A stretch of DNA of 10,911 nt from an uncultured Gammaproteobacteria bacterium (GTDB lineage Bacteria > Pseudomonadota > Gammaproteobacteria > Acidiferrobacterales > CAJVXG01). Positions 4,587-10,911 of the stretch are shown piece after piece. The position numbers were made by a program, and so were the translations under genes. The notes under the pieces are model-generated. The model searched no databases. It saw nothing but the letters and a program-made list of their open reading frames with translations, and was not told the DNA's origin. Positions within the stretch are counted from its first letter, which is position 1; every line of letters starts with the position of its first letter. The DNA is taken from the NCBI GenBank assembly GCA_913009215.1, contig CAJVXG010000042.1, positions 1 through 10,911 of the forward strand. Direction: 5' to 3'.

Positions 4587-6593
4587 TCACCGCAGCTGGA
4601 ACCGTGTGACCGGCTTATTTGCTGGTTTCCCCGGGATTGTTAATCTTTTGTCCGTATTTGACTGCGGCGCCCGGCGCCAAGCGGTTGTTTTTGCCAATAA
4701 CCTGATTCGATCCAGTAGTTGTTTGGCCCCTGCCTTATCCCCCATTTCCCGACGCAGTTTGGCGGTCATGAGCAAGTACGGGATGACATGCCGGGTATCG
4801 GCATACCAGTATTGCATTCCTTGCTCCAGAATTTCCCGGGCCGCCCGTCTTTGTCCATTTTTCAGCAGCATACTGGCGTAGGCCAGTCGTGCATGGAAAT
4901 ATCGCGGGTTTAATGCCAGGGCATGTCGATACGACTGCGCCGCCATGGTTTGCCAGCCCCTTCCGGTTAAAGCGGGGTTCTGCTGGAAGAGCTGAGCTCT
5001 GACCAGGTAATTCAATGGCCGTAGTGGATTCAGGCCCTCGGCGTGGATCAGCAACTTCAATGCCCGACGATACAGTACTTCTTTTTCCTTTTTGGCGGCC
5101 CTGGGTAAAACCGTGATCACATGCCGGTATAAATCGGCATGAGTAATGAGGATATTGTCGGCGTAGGGATAGAATCGTGCCGCACGATGCAGAGATTTAT
5201 CGGCCTTGTCCAGGCGACCTTGTTTAGCGAATGCATGGGCGCGATCCGTTTCTGTAATGGCAAGAATAATTGAGCCGAAATAGGTCAACGGGAAAAGGAG
5301 TAATATGACGATGATGACGCGGTAAACGGGTTTGCTCAGGTAACGACCGGGTTTTAGTAACCAATAGCGAACACCATCGTAACGGTCAAACAATTGTGAC
5401 AACCGTCCCAACATCAGGCCGGAGAGGATCATGGTGGTCACCACATAGGAATTAAAGGTCACCACATTGTGTATGGCCACGGTTGCCAGGGCAGCAAACC
5501 AGCCCGTTGCCTCAATACGATCTCCGGGATTTACTTCATTGTTTTTTATAAAAACAATAAATTTCCACAGGGTTATTAGTAAAATCAGGAAAATTAATAG
5601 TAATGCCGGCAAACCGGCCTCAATCCAGATTTGTAAATAATCGTTATGTACGAAATAGCCGGTTGTCTGATCCATAGGCGCCCGCAGGGGGGGGTAGAGC
5701 AGCGCAAACATGCCCAAACCGTTGCCCAAGATTGGCGCTGATTGCACCAGCTTCCAGCCCGCATCCCAAATCACCAGGCGACCGGTGTCCGTGCTTAATG
5801 GTGTAGCAACGTACGATAGTAAGCGACTGCCCGCTCCATACTGCCAACTGAAGGCGGCAGCAATGGATGCCATAATCGCTATAGTAAAAATACCGATTAT
5901 GATTTTTCCGGGTGCTGCTTTTCTTACTATTATCGATAATAAAACCAGGCCAAGTAAAAGGCTAAGACCGGCGCCACGGCTGTTGCTCAGGGCCACGGCA
6001 TAGATCAGCACAAACAAACCTGTCCACAGGGCTATCCTGCCCCAATATATTGCTTTTGCCGCAGGGGATGACCGCAATAAATAAGCGGCCAGCGGTATGA
6101 TGATGATATTCAGCAGCGCCGCGTGTAAATTTATATTCAGAAAAACCGAGCGCGGCTGTTGTTCTAATACAAAATTTTGTATTAATGCATATATGGCCAG
6201 GCTACAACCCATGAATAAAACAATAATACCCAGTACAGGCAACAGCTGCTGTCGTTCCCGGGTCAGGGTATAAATCCAGAACACCAGGGGCATGACAGAG
6301 AGCCACCAGACATTGAACACGCTGAGATAAGGCACCGGGCTCCAGAATACAGTTACGATGAGCCAGGCGCTAAACCCGGTTAGCAATATCAGTATAGGAT
6401 TTTTGGGAATTGCAATGCCGTGATCGAAACTGCGCCAGATCGTGATCAGCAACCATGACAGCAGCAATGCCATAGTCAGCGCAAACAGGGTGATTTCCAG
6501 TCCACGATAGAACAGCGAGACGACGATGGCGCTACCGACCAAAGTGCAGATCGGCAAAAAAGGTGCGCGCAGCAGGTTCTGTTTTATATACAT
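4587..6593 (-). CDS. O-antigen ligase/PglL/TfpO-like membrane glycosyltransferase with TPR-like tail, candidate pilin glycosylase
   Basis: This 668-aa protein has about 10-12 hydrophobic segments between residues 10 and 450 and a soluble alpha-helical C-terminus. The Wzy_C/O-antigen ligase signature is visible: an SRGA motif at 205-208, the T-G-R-x-x-x-W segment at 270-276, GNGLG at 290-294, and the long periplasmic loop with HNDYLQ (316-321) followed by EAGLPALL. Residues about 448-635 form TPR-like helical pairs (for example AKQGRLDKADKSLHRAARFYP and YRHALALNPRYFHARLAYA). Such enzymes transfer lipid-linked glycans to lipid A (WaaL) or to protein (PglL, TfpO/PilO). The gene is directly downstream of the major pilin, as pilO/tfpO is next to pilA in Pseudomonas and Acinetobacter, which favours pilin O-glycosylation; this is inference. 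Its start lies 15 nt past the mshA terminator without a clear Shine-Dalgarno. The gene looks more AT-rich than mshE/mshG. It contains a C8 tract in codons 300-303. Confidence 0.75.
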   Translation of the reverse strand: MYIKQNLLRAPFLPICTLVGSAIVVSLFYRGLEITLFALTMALLLSWLLITIWRSFDHGIAIPKNPILILLTGFSAWLIVTVFWSPVPYLSVFNVWWLSVMPLVFWIYTLTRERQQLLPVLGIIVLFMGCSLAIYALIQNFVLEQQPRSVFLNINLHAALLNIIIIPLAAYLLRSSPAAKAIYWGRIALWTGLFVLIYAVALSNSRGAGLSLLLGLVLLSIIVRKAAPGKIIIGIFTIAIMASIAAAFSWQYGAGSRLLSYVATPLSTDTGRLVIWDAGWKLVQSAPILGNGLGMFALLYPPLRAPMDQTTGYFVHNDYLQIWIEAGLPALLLIFLILLITLWKFIVFIKNNEVNPGDRIEATGWFAALATVAIHNVVTFNSYVVTTMILSGLMLGRLSQLFDRYDGVRYWLLKPGRYLSKPVYRVIIVILLLFPLTYFGSIILAITETDRAHAFAKQGRLDKADKSLHRAARFYPYADNILITHADLYRHVITVLPRAAKKEKEVLYRRALKLLIHAEGLNPLRPLNYLVRAQLFQQNPALTGRGWQTMAAQSYRHALALNPRYFHARLAYASMLLKNGQRRAAREILEQGMQYWYADTRHVIPYLLMTAKLRREMGDKAGAKQLLDRIRLLAKTTAWRRAPQSNTDKRLTIPGKPANKPVTRFQLR
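5687..5694 (-). repeat. C8 homopolymer tract in the ligase-like gene
   Basis: Eight consecutive C on the coding strand (G8 on the plus strand) encode Tyr300-Pro-Pro-Leu303, in the periplasmic loop just before the HNDYLQ motif. The tract is currently in frame. A one-base change would truncate the protein before its catalytic loop and TPR region. Confidence 0.9.
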
Positions 6594-6608
6594 TATTTTT
6601 ATTTATAC

Positions 6609-6637
6609 AAAAAAGGGCGCCAAAGGCGCCCTTTTTT
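6609..6637. terminator. Rho-independent bidirectional terminator after mshA
   Basis: This is a perfect 13-bp inverted repeat: AAAAAAGGGCGCC, a 3-nt loop, then GGCGCCCTTTTTT. Read on the minus strand it begins 38 nt after the mshA stop and has a GC-rich core followed by six T. The A-run on the other side makes it symmetric, so it could work both ways. It probably limits read-through from the abundantly transcribed pilin into the ligase-like gene. Confidence 0.9.
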
Positions 6638-6675
6638 GGGGTGTACAACCGCAGACTATTATGGCGTAACTTCGT

Positions 6676-7098
6676 TTAGCAGCCTGTAGAAGCTACCACT
6701 ACTGACGGGAAGGCCCCGGTAACCGCTTCTGCATAGGTAACAGTACAGGCACCAGTGACGCCGTCTTTCTGAAATGTACCAGCACCATCGTAGGTAAAAC
6801 CGGTGATATCCAACAACATGTCGTCAATGGTATCAAAATTGGGATAACCGCCGACCAGTGTGATCGTTATGTTATCAACGATTATATTCCCGGTTGATGC
6901 CACGCCCTGGGCCAATTGTGTCGCATGCGCCAGTGCTGCGCCACTGCGGACGCTACCGGCCAGGCCGTTGATTGCCGCAATACGCGCTTCAGTCGATAAA
7001 TCGGTAAACCGCGGTAACGCAAAGGCCGCCAGGATGCCGAGGATCACAATTACCAATACCAATTCAATTAGTGTAAAGCCTGATTGTTGCCGTTTCAT
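6676..7098 (-). CDS. mshA: MSHA major pilin MshA-like
   Basis: This is a 140-aa type IVa-like major pilin. The leader is MKRQQSG; after cleavage the mature protein starts FTLIELVLVIVILGILAAFALPRF, with Glu5 and the helix-breaking Pro found in MshA. The next part, TDLSTEARIAAINGLAGSV, closely fits the MshA family. Two cysteines near the end (GAC and the final Cys) probably form the C-terminal disulfide loop. A longer reading from TTG at 7116 is possible, but an ideal AAGGAG lies 6 nt before the ATG at 7098 and would sit inside the longer frame. The ATG also gives the usual 7-residue leader, so I choose it. A candidate promoter lies just upstream and a strong terminator downstream, as expected for an abundant subunit. 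It is assembled into the pilus fibre by MshE and MshG. Confidence 0.92.
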   Translation of the reverse strand: MKRQQSGFTLIELVLVIVILGILAAFALPRFTDLSTEARIAAINGLAGSVRSGAALAHATQLAQGVASTGNIIVDNITITLVGGYPNFDTIDDMLLDITGFTYDGAGTFQKDGVTGACTVTYAEAVTGAFPSVVVASTGC

Positions 7099-7104
7099 AA
7101 TCTG

Positions 7105-7110
7105 CTCCTT
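7105..7110 (-). promoter_or_regulatory. strong ribosome binding site of mshA
   Basis: AAGGAG on the minus strand, 6 nt before the ATG at 7098. It is the strongest Shine-Dalgarno in the window and decides the mshA start against the upstream TTG at 7116. Confidence 0.9.
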
Positions 7111-7141
7111 ATTCAATAAGATTTAATACTCTTTACGTCCA

Positions 7142-7169
7142 ACTATAGTAAAAACATTCCCGTAGTAAA
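7142..7169 (-). promoter_or_regulatory. candidate sigma-70 promoter of mshA
   Basis: On the minus strand TTTACT (7164-7169) and TATAGT (7142-7147) are separated by 16 nt. The -35 matches TTGACA at four of six bases and the -10 matches TATAAT at five of six. Transcription would start near 7135, giving a leader of about 35-40 nt before mshA. It lies between the minor-pilin stop and mshA and would give the major pilin its own transcript, ending at the hairpin at 6609-6637. It is predicted by eye. Confidence 0.5.
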
Positions 7170-7173
7170 CACG

Positions 7174-7698
7174 TCATTTAAATTTCCAGCGATAGCTGTC
7201 GACCGGCGCCAGTCGCAATCCCTCAATACGATCGCGCCCGGGGTCAAAACGCCCATCACGGTTCAGGTCGGCATATACGGGTCGAATCTGAAACCGTATC
7301 CTCGGGGGGTTGTCCTTGCCTCCCTGAAAATGCTCCCGGTGCCGCACCAGGTAAACCAACACACCCTGGCTGGCATCAAAATACCAATTGCCGCCTTCCA
7401 GGGTGTTGGCATCCGGTCGATCCAGCACCCCTAGATAATTCTTCGGCAGCTCGGCCAACTGATCCATCGGGTTACTGCCCACCAATCGATACAACCGCCG
7501 CACCTTCTGTTTCACAATATGTTCTGCAACTTTGATGCCAACCGCACTCTTTAAAGTGCCAATTACATTCTCCATGGCCGTACGTTCGGCCTTTTCCTGC
7601 AGACCAATGAGTCGGTCTATCGCCACCACCACCAGTAGCGAGACGATGATGACAACCACTATCAATTCCAGTAAAGAAAACCCGCGTTGTGTCCTCAT
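7174..7698 (-). CDS. minor pilin at the mshF/mshB position, with dockerin-like Ca2+ loop
   Basis: This is a 174-aa protein with leader MRTQRG, cleaved before FSLLELIVVVIIVSLLVVVAI. It has Phe at mature position 1, Glu at position 5, and a helix to about residue 29, followed by a long amphipathic helix (about 33-65). The middle has LVGSNPMDQL, LPKNYLG and NWYFDASQGVLVYLV, which I associate with MSHA-locus pilin-like proteins between mshG and mshA. The C-terminus contains D144-x-N146-x-D148-G149-x-F-D152-x-x-x-D156, a pattern like dockerin/EF-hand calcium loops. The upstream sequence is closed in frame without other start codons, so the ATG at 7698 is used even though its Shine-Dalgarno is weak or distant (AAGGGAC). 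By position it corresponds to mshF or mshB; I cannot decide which. Probably a minor subunit exported through the MSHA machinery. Confidence 0.8.
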   Translation of the reverse strand: MRTQRGFSLLELIVVVIIVSLLVVVAIDRLIGLQEKAERTAMENVIGTLKSAVGIKVAEHIVKQKVRRLYRLVGSNPMDQLAELPKNYLGVLDRPDANTLEGGNWYFDASQGVLVYLVRHREHFQGGKDNPPRIRFQIRPVYADLNRDGRFDPGRDRIEGLRLAPVDSYRWKFK

Positions 7699-7865
7699 CG
7701 TCTGTGGCCATCGTCCCTTAGGTGTATGGATGCAAATAACATACCCGTTTGCCGGTTAATAGCCATCACCACAAATCCTGCTTTCTAACAACTATTAGTA
7801 CAAAAAAGCTGATTTTACAATAGCTTATTGTATTTACTTTATGTGTTTTATCTGATTAATGTGGG
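7699..7865 (-). other. 167-nt intergenic gap between mshG and the minor pilin
   Basis: This AT-rich region separates the machinery genes from the pilin genes. On the minus strand AAGCT and AGCTT (11-nt loop), followed by a T-run, form a weak terminator-like hairpin near 7803-7825. TTGTAA followed after 17 nt by TAATAG is a weak promoter-like pair. Vibrio MSHA genes are split into a secretory and a structural operon at about this point, so a transcriptional boundary here would fit, but the individual signals are weak. Confidence 0.35.
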
Positions 7866-9086
7866 TTATTTAATGATTTTGACCAAATCCCACATGGGCA
7901 GAAACACCCCCAGGGCCAGAATAAAGACCAATACCGCCACCCCGGTGATCAAGATGGGCTCGATCGAGGCACTCAGGTTCTTGAGTTCGTACTCCACCTC
8001 GCGCTCATAATAATCGGCGACGTTCCCCATCAGGCTGTCGACGGCGCCACTTTCCTCCCCGACCGAGATCATTTGAATCACCAGGGGCGGAAACAGGCCG
8101 GTGGCGGCGGCCGTACGGGCGATGTTCTCGCCGCGCTCGATGCCATTGCGCATCTGAATTATGCGTTCGCCGATATAGTCGTTATCGACCGCCCGGCTGA
8201 TCACCGTCATGCCCTGGATAATGGACACCCCGGCGCCTATGGTGATGGACATGGCCCGGGCGAAACGCCCGAGGGCGGCGTGAAAAATAATTTTCCCCAC
8301 CACCGGTATGCGTATCTTGAGCTTGTGCCAGCGATAACGTCCACGGTCTGTTTTGAGGTAGCTGTAACCCCAGGCCATGGCCGCAATCAGCGCCACCAGG
8401 ATATAAGGCCAGTAGGCCAGGGTAAAAGAGGAGGTCGCCATTAACACCCTGGTTGCCCACGGCAGTTCAACATTAAATTTGGAGTAGACATTGGCGAAGG
8501 CCGGTATGACCCAGATATTAATCACGACAAAGGCCGCGGCCAGGGCTATCAGCACAAACACCGGATAGCGCATGGCCGACTTGATTTGTTCGCGCGTGGT
8601 TTTTTCCAGCTCCAGGTAGGTGGCCATTTGCAAAAAGGCCTCGGACAGGTTACCGGTGGTTTCACCCACCTGGATAATGCTGATGTACAGCGAAGAAAAG
8701 ACCTCGGAATGGCGACGAAAGCAACTGGTTAAATCGAGACCGGCATCCAGGCTTTCATGCAGGCCGGCTATTACCTTGGCCAGCGCCGGATTATGGGTCG
8801 ATTCCTGCAGCCCACGGAAGGCCTGCATAATCGGTACCCCGGCATTGAGCAGGGTGCTCATCTGCCGACTGAACAGGATGAGATCGGTCAGCCCGACCCG
8901 GTCCACACCGATGCGCATGGACATCAGGCTCTTGATGTCGTGACCGACGTGGGCCTCGTTAATCTCTACCGGGGTGATGCCACTGTTAAACAACTGGGTG
9001 GCAACGGCGTCGCTGCTGGCGGCCTCGATTTGTCCGGAGACCGATTCACCGCGTTGATTGCGGCCCTTGTAATGGAAGTCGGTCAT
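7866..9086 (-). CDS. mshG: inner-membrane platform protein MshG (PilC/GspF family)
   Basis: This is a 406-aa protein, the usual length for PilC/GspF/MshG. It contains two T2SSF domains (about 68-192 and 271-394) with the internal duplication visible: GVPIMQAFRGL (83-93) against GVSIIQGMTVI (286-296), and VGETTGNL (140-147) against VGEESGAV (342-349). Transmembrane segments are near 174-198, 220-242 and 374-398. The family forms the inner-membrane platform that couples rotation or motion of the ATPase to pilin insertion into the growing pilus. The start lies 2 nt after the mshE stop (TAA TC ATG), with only a weak Shine-Dalgarno, so translation is probably coupled to mshE. The N-terminus MTDFHYKGRNQRGE is typical (F-x-Y-x-G-x-xxxG). 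Assigned as MshG from its place beside mshE and mshA. Confidence 0.92.
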   Translation of the reverse strand: MTDFHYKGRNQRGESVSGQIEAASSDAVATQLFNSGITPVEINEAHVGHDIKSLMSMRIGVDRVGLTDLILFSRQMSTLLNAGVPIMQAFRGLQESTHNPALAKVIAGLHESLDAGLDLTSCFRRHSEVFSSLYISIIQVGETTGNLSEAFLQMATYLELEKTTREQIKSAMRYPVFVLIALAAAFVVINIWVIPAFANVYSKFNVELPWATRVLMATSSFTLAYWPYILVALIAAMAWGYSYLKTDRGRYRWHKLKIRIPVVGKIIFHAALGRFARAMSITIGAGVSIIQGMTVISRAVDNDYIGERIIQMRNGIERGENIARTAAATGLFPPLVIQMISVGEESGAVDSLMGNVADYYEREVEYELKNLSASIEPILITGVAVLVFILALGVFLPMWDLVKIIK

Positions 9087-9088
9087 GA

Positions 9089-10834
9089 TTAATCGATCCG
9101 GATGTCTTCTATACCGTAGGTGGCGCGTACCACCTGGTCCATGGTGGTGACTCCCTCTGCCGCCAACTCAATGGCGCTGCGTCGTAATGACTGGTAGCCC
9201 TTCTGGGCCCGTGCGGCTTCGGCAAATATCATGGGATCGCCGCTGTTCAGGGCGGTGACAAGGGTATCGTCCATATATAACATTTCAAACAGGGCGATAC
9301 GTCCCTGGTAGCCCGTGTTGTTGCAGTGGGTACAGCCGTTACCGCGCTTGAATTGCATGCCTTCAGCATCCTTGCCCAACTCATTTTGGACTATGGCCTT
9401 CATGTGGGCATCCAGCGCCTGAGGTTCGGCACAGTTCTCGCAAATACGCCGCACCAGGCGTTGCGACAAAATGCAGCGTAATGACGCGGCAATCATGTAG
9501 GGTTCAATACCCATATCGATTAAACGGATGGCGGTAGAGATGGCATCGTTGGTGTGCAGGGTGGAAAAGACTAAATGACCGGTCATGGAAGCTCGCATGC
9601 CAATCTCGGCGGTTTCATTGTCACGCATTTCACCCACCAGGACGATGTCCGGATCCTGGCGCAGAATACTACGCAACACCCGGCTGAAGGTCAGGTCGAT
9701 ACGCGTATTGACCTGTACCTGGTTGATGCCCGGGAGGCGGTACTCCACCGGGTCCTCGACCGTGATGATTTTTGAGGCCGTGCGGTTGAGTTCACTCAGG
9801 GCGCTGTACAAGGTCGTGGTTTTACCGCTACCGGTGGGCCCGGTGACCAACACCATGCCGAAAGGGGCCTGGATCAGATTGCGAAAGCGGACCAGGTCTT
9901 TGGGTTTGAAACCCAGTTGATCCAGATTCAGTACCCCGGCCGTGGGATTGAGCAGACGCATGACTGCTGACTCGCCGTACTGTGTTGGCATGGTCGACAG
10001 GCGAACATCGATGGTGGTGTTGCGTACACGGACATTACAACGCCCGTCTTGTGGCAGACGTTTTTCGGAGATATCGAGCCCGGCCATTAATTTCAGCCGT
10101 AACACCAGGGCGTTGGCAATGCGAATGTCGGCCTTGGTCTGCACCCGCAGCACTCCGTCCAGACGAAAGCGAATCCTGAGTTCTTTTTCATCCGGTTCAA
10201 TATGAATATCCGAGGCATTAATCTGGGTGGCATCCTCAAACAAGCTTTGTAGCAATTTGACTACCGGCGCATCCGTTAGGGTTTCGTCTTCGGCCAGTTC
10301 GCCGATGTCGACATCATAGGCGGTCAGGGCCTGTTCCAGCTCGGTGGCGAGGCCACTGATTTCCTCGGTGCGGCGATAGACCCGGTCTATGGTTTTTAAT
10401 AATTGGGATTCTTTGACAACGGCGAGCTGCAAGGGCCGTCGTAGTACCCGACTCAATTCGTCGTAGGCGAAAATATCAGTGGGGTCGGCCATGCCAATCA
10501 ACAAGCCATTGTTGTCTTCCTTCCGCGTGCTTTCCTTTAAGGCAATCACTCGAAACCGGCGAGCGAGGGTTTCGGGTATAAGACGGACTACTTCTGGTTT
10601 GTATTCGTAACGTTTCAAATCGATATAAGGCATATCGAGTTGTTGTGCCAGGGTGTTCAGTAACTGTTCTTCATTGAGGTAGCCATTCTCGATCAGTACC
10701 CGCCCCAGTTTGCGGCCGCTCTTTTTCTGTTCCGCCAGCGCATGCTTGAGTTGTTCCTCGGATATTGCCTTTTGCGATACCAGCAAATCGCCGAGCCGAA
10801 TTTTTTTTGGTCTCGCTGCCGTTACTGTAGCCAT
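9089..10834 (-). CDS. mshE: MSHA pilus extension ATPase MshE with c-di-GMP-binding MshEN domain
   Basis: This is a 581-aa GspE/PilB-family hexameric ATPase that powers pilus extension at the cytoplasmic face of the inner membrane. Residues 13-73 contain the two MshEN half-motifs: R13-L-G-x-x-L-L with L-x-x-x-L-x-x-Q ending at Gln36, then K42-L-G-x-x-L-I with NTLAQQ, MPYIDL. In Vibrio cholerae MshE this region binds c-di-GMP; here the second motif has Lys in place of Arg. The ATPase core shows Walker A GPTGSGKTT (332-340), Asp box ITVEDPVE (357-364), Walker B with DPDIVLVGEMRD (394-405) and His box GHLVFSTLHTND (419-430). C465-x2-C468 and C501-x2-C504 form the usual zinc tetracysteine. The start ATG has AAGGG 6 nt upstream. 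MshG follows after 2 nt. In Vibrio the genes mshI-N precede mshE; they would lie right of the window. Confidence 0.95.
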   Translation of the reverse strand: MATVTAARPKKIRLGDLLVSQKAISEEQLKHALAEQKKSGRKLGRVLIENGYLNEEQLLNTLAQQLDMPYIDLKRYEYKPEVVRLIPETLARRFRVIALKESTRKEDNNGLLIGMADPTDIFAYDELSRVLRRPLQLAVVKESQLLKTIDRVYRRTEEISGLATELEQALTAYDVDIGELAEDETLTDAPVVKLLQSLFEDATQINASDIHIEPDEKELRIRFRLDGVLRVQTKADIRIANALVLRLKLMAGLDISEKRLPQDGRCNVRVRNTTIDVRLSTMPTQYGESAVMRLLNPTAGVLNLDQLGFKPKDLVRFRNLIQAPFGMVLVTGPTGSGKTTTLYSALSELNRTASKIITVEDPVEYRLPGINQVQVNTRIDLTFSRVLRSILRQDPDIVLVGEMRDNETAEIGMRASMTGHLVFSTLHTNDAISTAIRLIDMGIEPYMIAASLRCILSQRLVRRICENCAEPQALDAHMKAIVQNELGKDAEGMQFKRGNGCTHCNNTGYQGRIALFEMLYMDDTLVTALNSGDPMIFAEAARAQKGYQSLRRSAIELAAEGVTTMDQVVRATYGIEDIRID

Positions 10835-10840
10835 GGTCTG

Positions 10841-10845
10841 CCCTT
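10841..10845 (-). promoter_or_regulatory. ribosome binding site of mshE
   Basis: AAGGG on the minus strand, 6 nt before the ATG at 10834, supports this start. Confidence 0.65.
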
Positions 10846-10871
10846 AGATTGCGTTTTCATACCCTAAATCT

Positions 10872-10893
10872 AGTATAATATTCAGCGATGCAA
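10872..10893 (-). promoter_or_regulatory. weak promoter-like sequence upstream of mshE
   Basis: On the minus strand TATACT (10872-10877) is a good -10 match about 37 nt before the mshE start. TTGCAT (10888-10893) resembles a -35 but is only 10 nt away, which is too close. No -35 match lies at 16-18 nt. Either the promoter needs an activator or the signal is chance. mshE may instead be read from an operon promoter outside the window. Confidence 0.25.
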
Positions 10894-10911
10894 GTGTTTT
10901 TTACGAATTTT

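Noticed and set aside
7099..7116. Start of mshA at the TTG at 7116 (146-aa form)
   Set aside because: The AAGGAG that serves the ATG at 7098 lies inside this extension, and the extended leader would be 13 residues rather than the normal 7.
10801..10808. A8 tract in codons 9-12 of mshE as a slippage switch
   Set aside because: Lys-Lys codons preceded by CCA and followed by ATT give this by ordinary coding, and poly-A of eight is common. I see no further support.

Overview
The window carries most of an MSHA-type (mannose-sensitive haemagglutinin) type IV pilus locus. All genes lie on the minus strand, so the operon reads from right to left. The order mshE, mshG, a minor pilin, mshA, then mshC, mshD, mshO and mshP matches the MSHA loci of Vibrio, Shewanella and Aeromonas. 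Together with the protein features this suggests a gammaproteobacterium (a betaproteobacterium is possible). The species cannot be named from this sequence.

Layout from right to left. Positions 10834-9089 hold the extension ATPase MshE, with an N-terminal c-di-GMP-binding MshEN region. Positions 9086-7866 hold the inner-membrane platform protein MshG. After a 167-nt gap comes a 174-aa minor pilin (7698-7174) with a dockerin-like Ca2+ loop. The major pilin mshA (7098-6676) follows, with its own candidate promoter and a strong ribosome binding site. A perfect 13-bp terminator hairpin (6609-6637) lies just downstream of mshA.

Between mshA and mshC sits an extra gene (6593-4587): a polytopic O-antigen-ligase/PglL/TfpO-like enzyme with a TPR-like C-terminus. 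Its place next to the major pilin suggests a pilin glycosyltransferase. It contains an 8-base C tract in the coding strand. The minor pilins mshC (4440-3970), mshD (3731-3246) and mshO (3235-2675) follow. A roughly 165-bp palindromic intergenic element separates mshC from mshD.

The last gene (2675-261) is the most unusual. It starts as an MshP-type minor pilin but runs to 804 aa, because about 11 WAVG/WNGxxW repeats of about 46 aa have been added, most with a C-x6-C pair. These probably form a disulfide-stabilised beta-propeller-like domain displayed on the pilus, most likely at its tip. No mshQ-like adhesin gene follows it in the visible 260 bp. At the left edge, the plus strand has an open frame ending at 124 that could be the end of a convergent membrane-protein gene.

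Working model: MshE (switched by c-di-GMP) and MshG polymerise MshA; the minor pilins MshC/D/O/P and the 174-aa protein prime or cap the fibre; the ligase-like protein may glycosylate the pilin; and the repeat-bearing MshP-like protein is a candidate adhesin.
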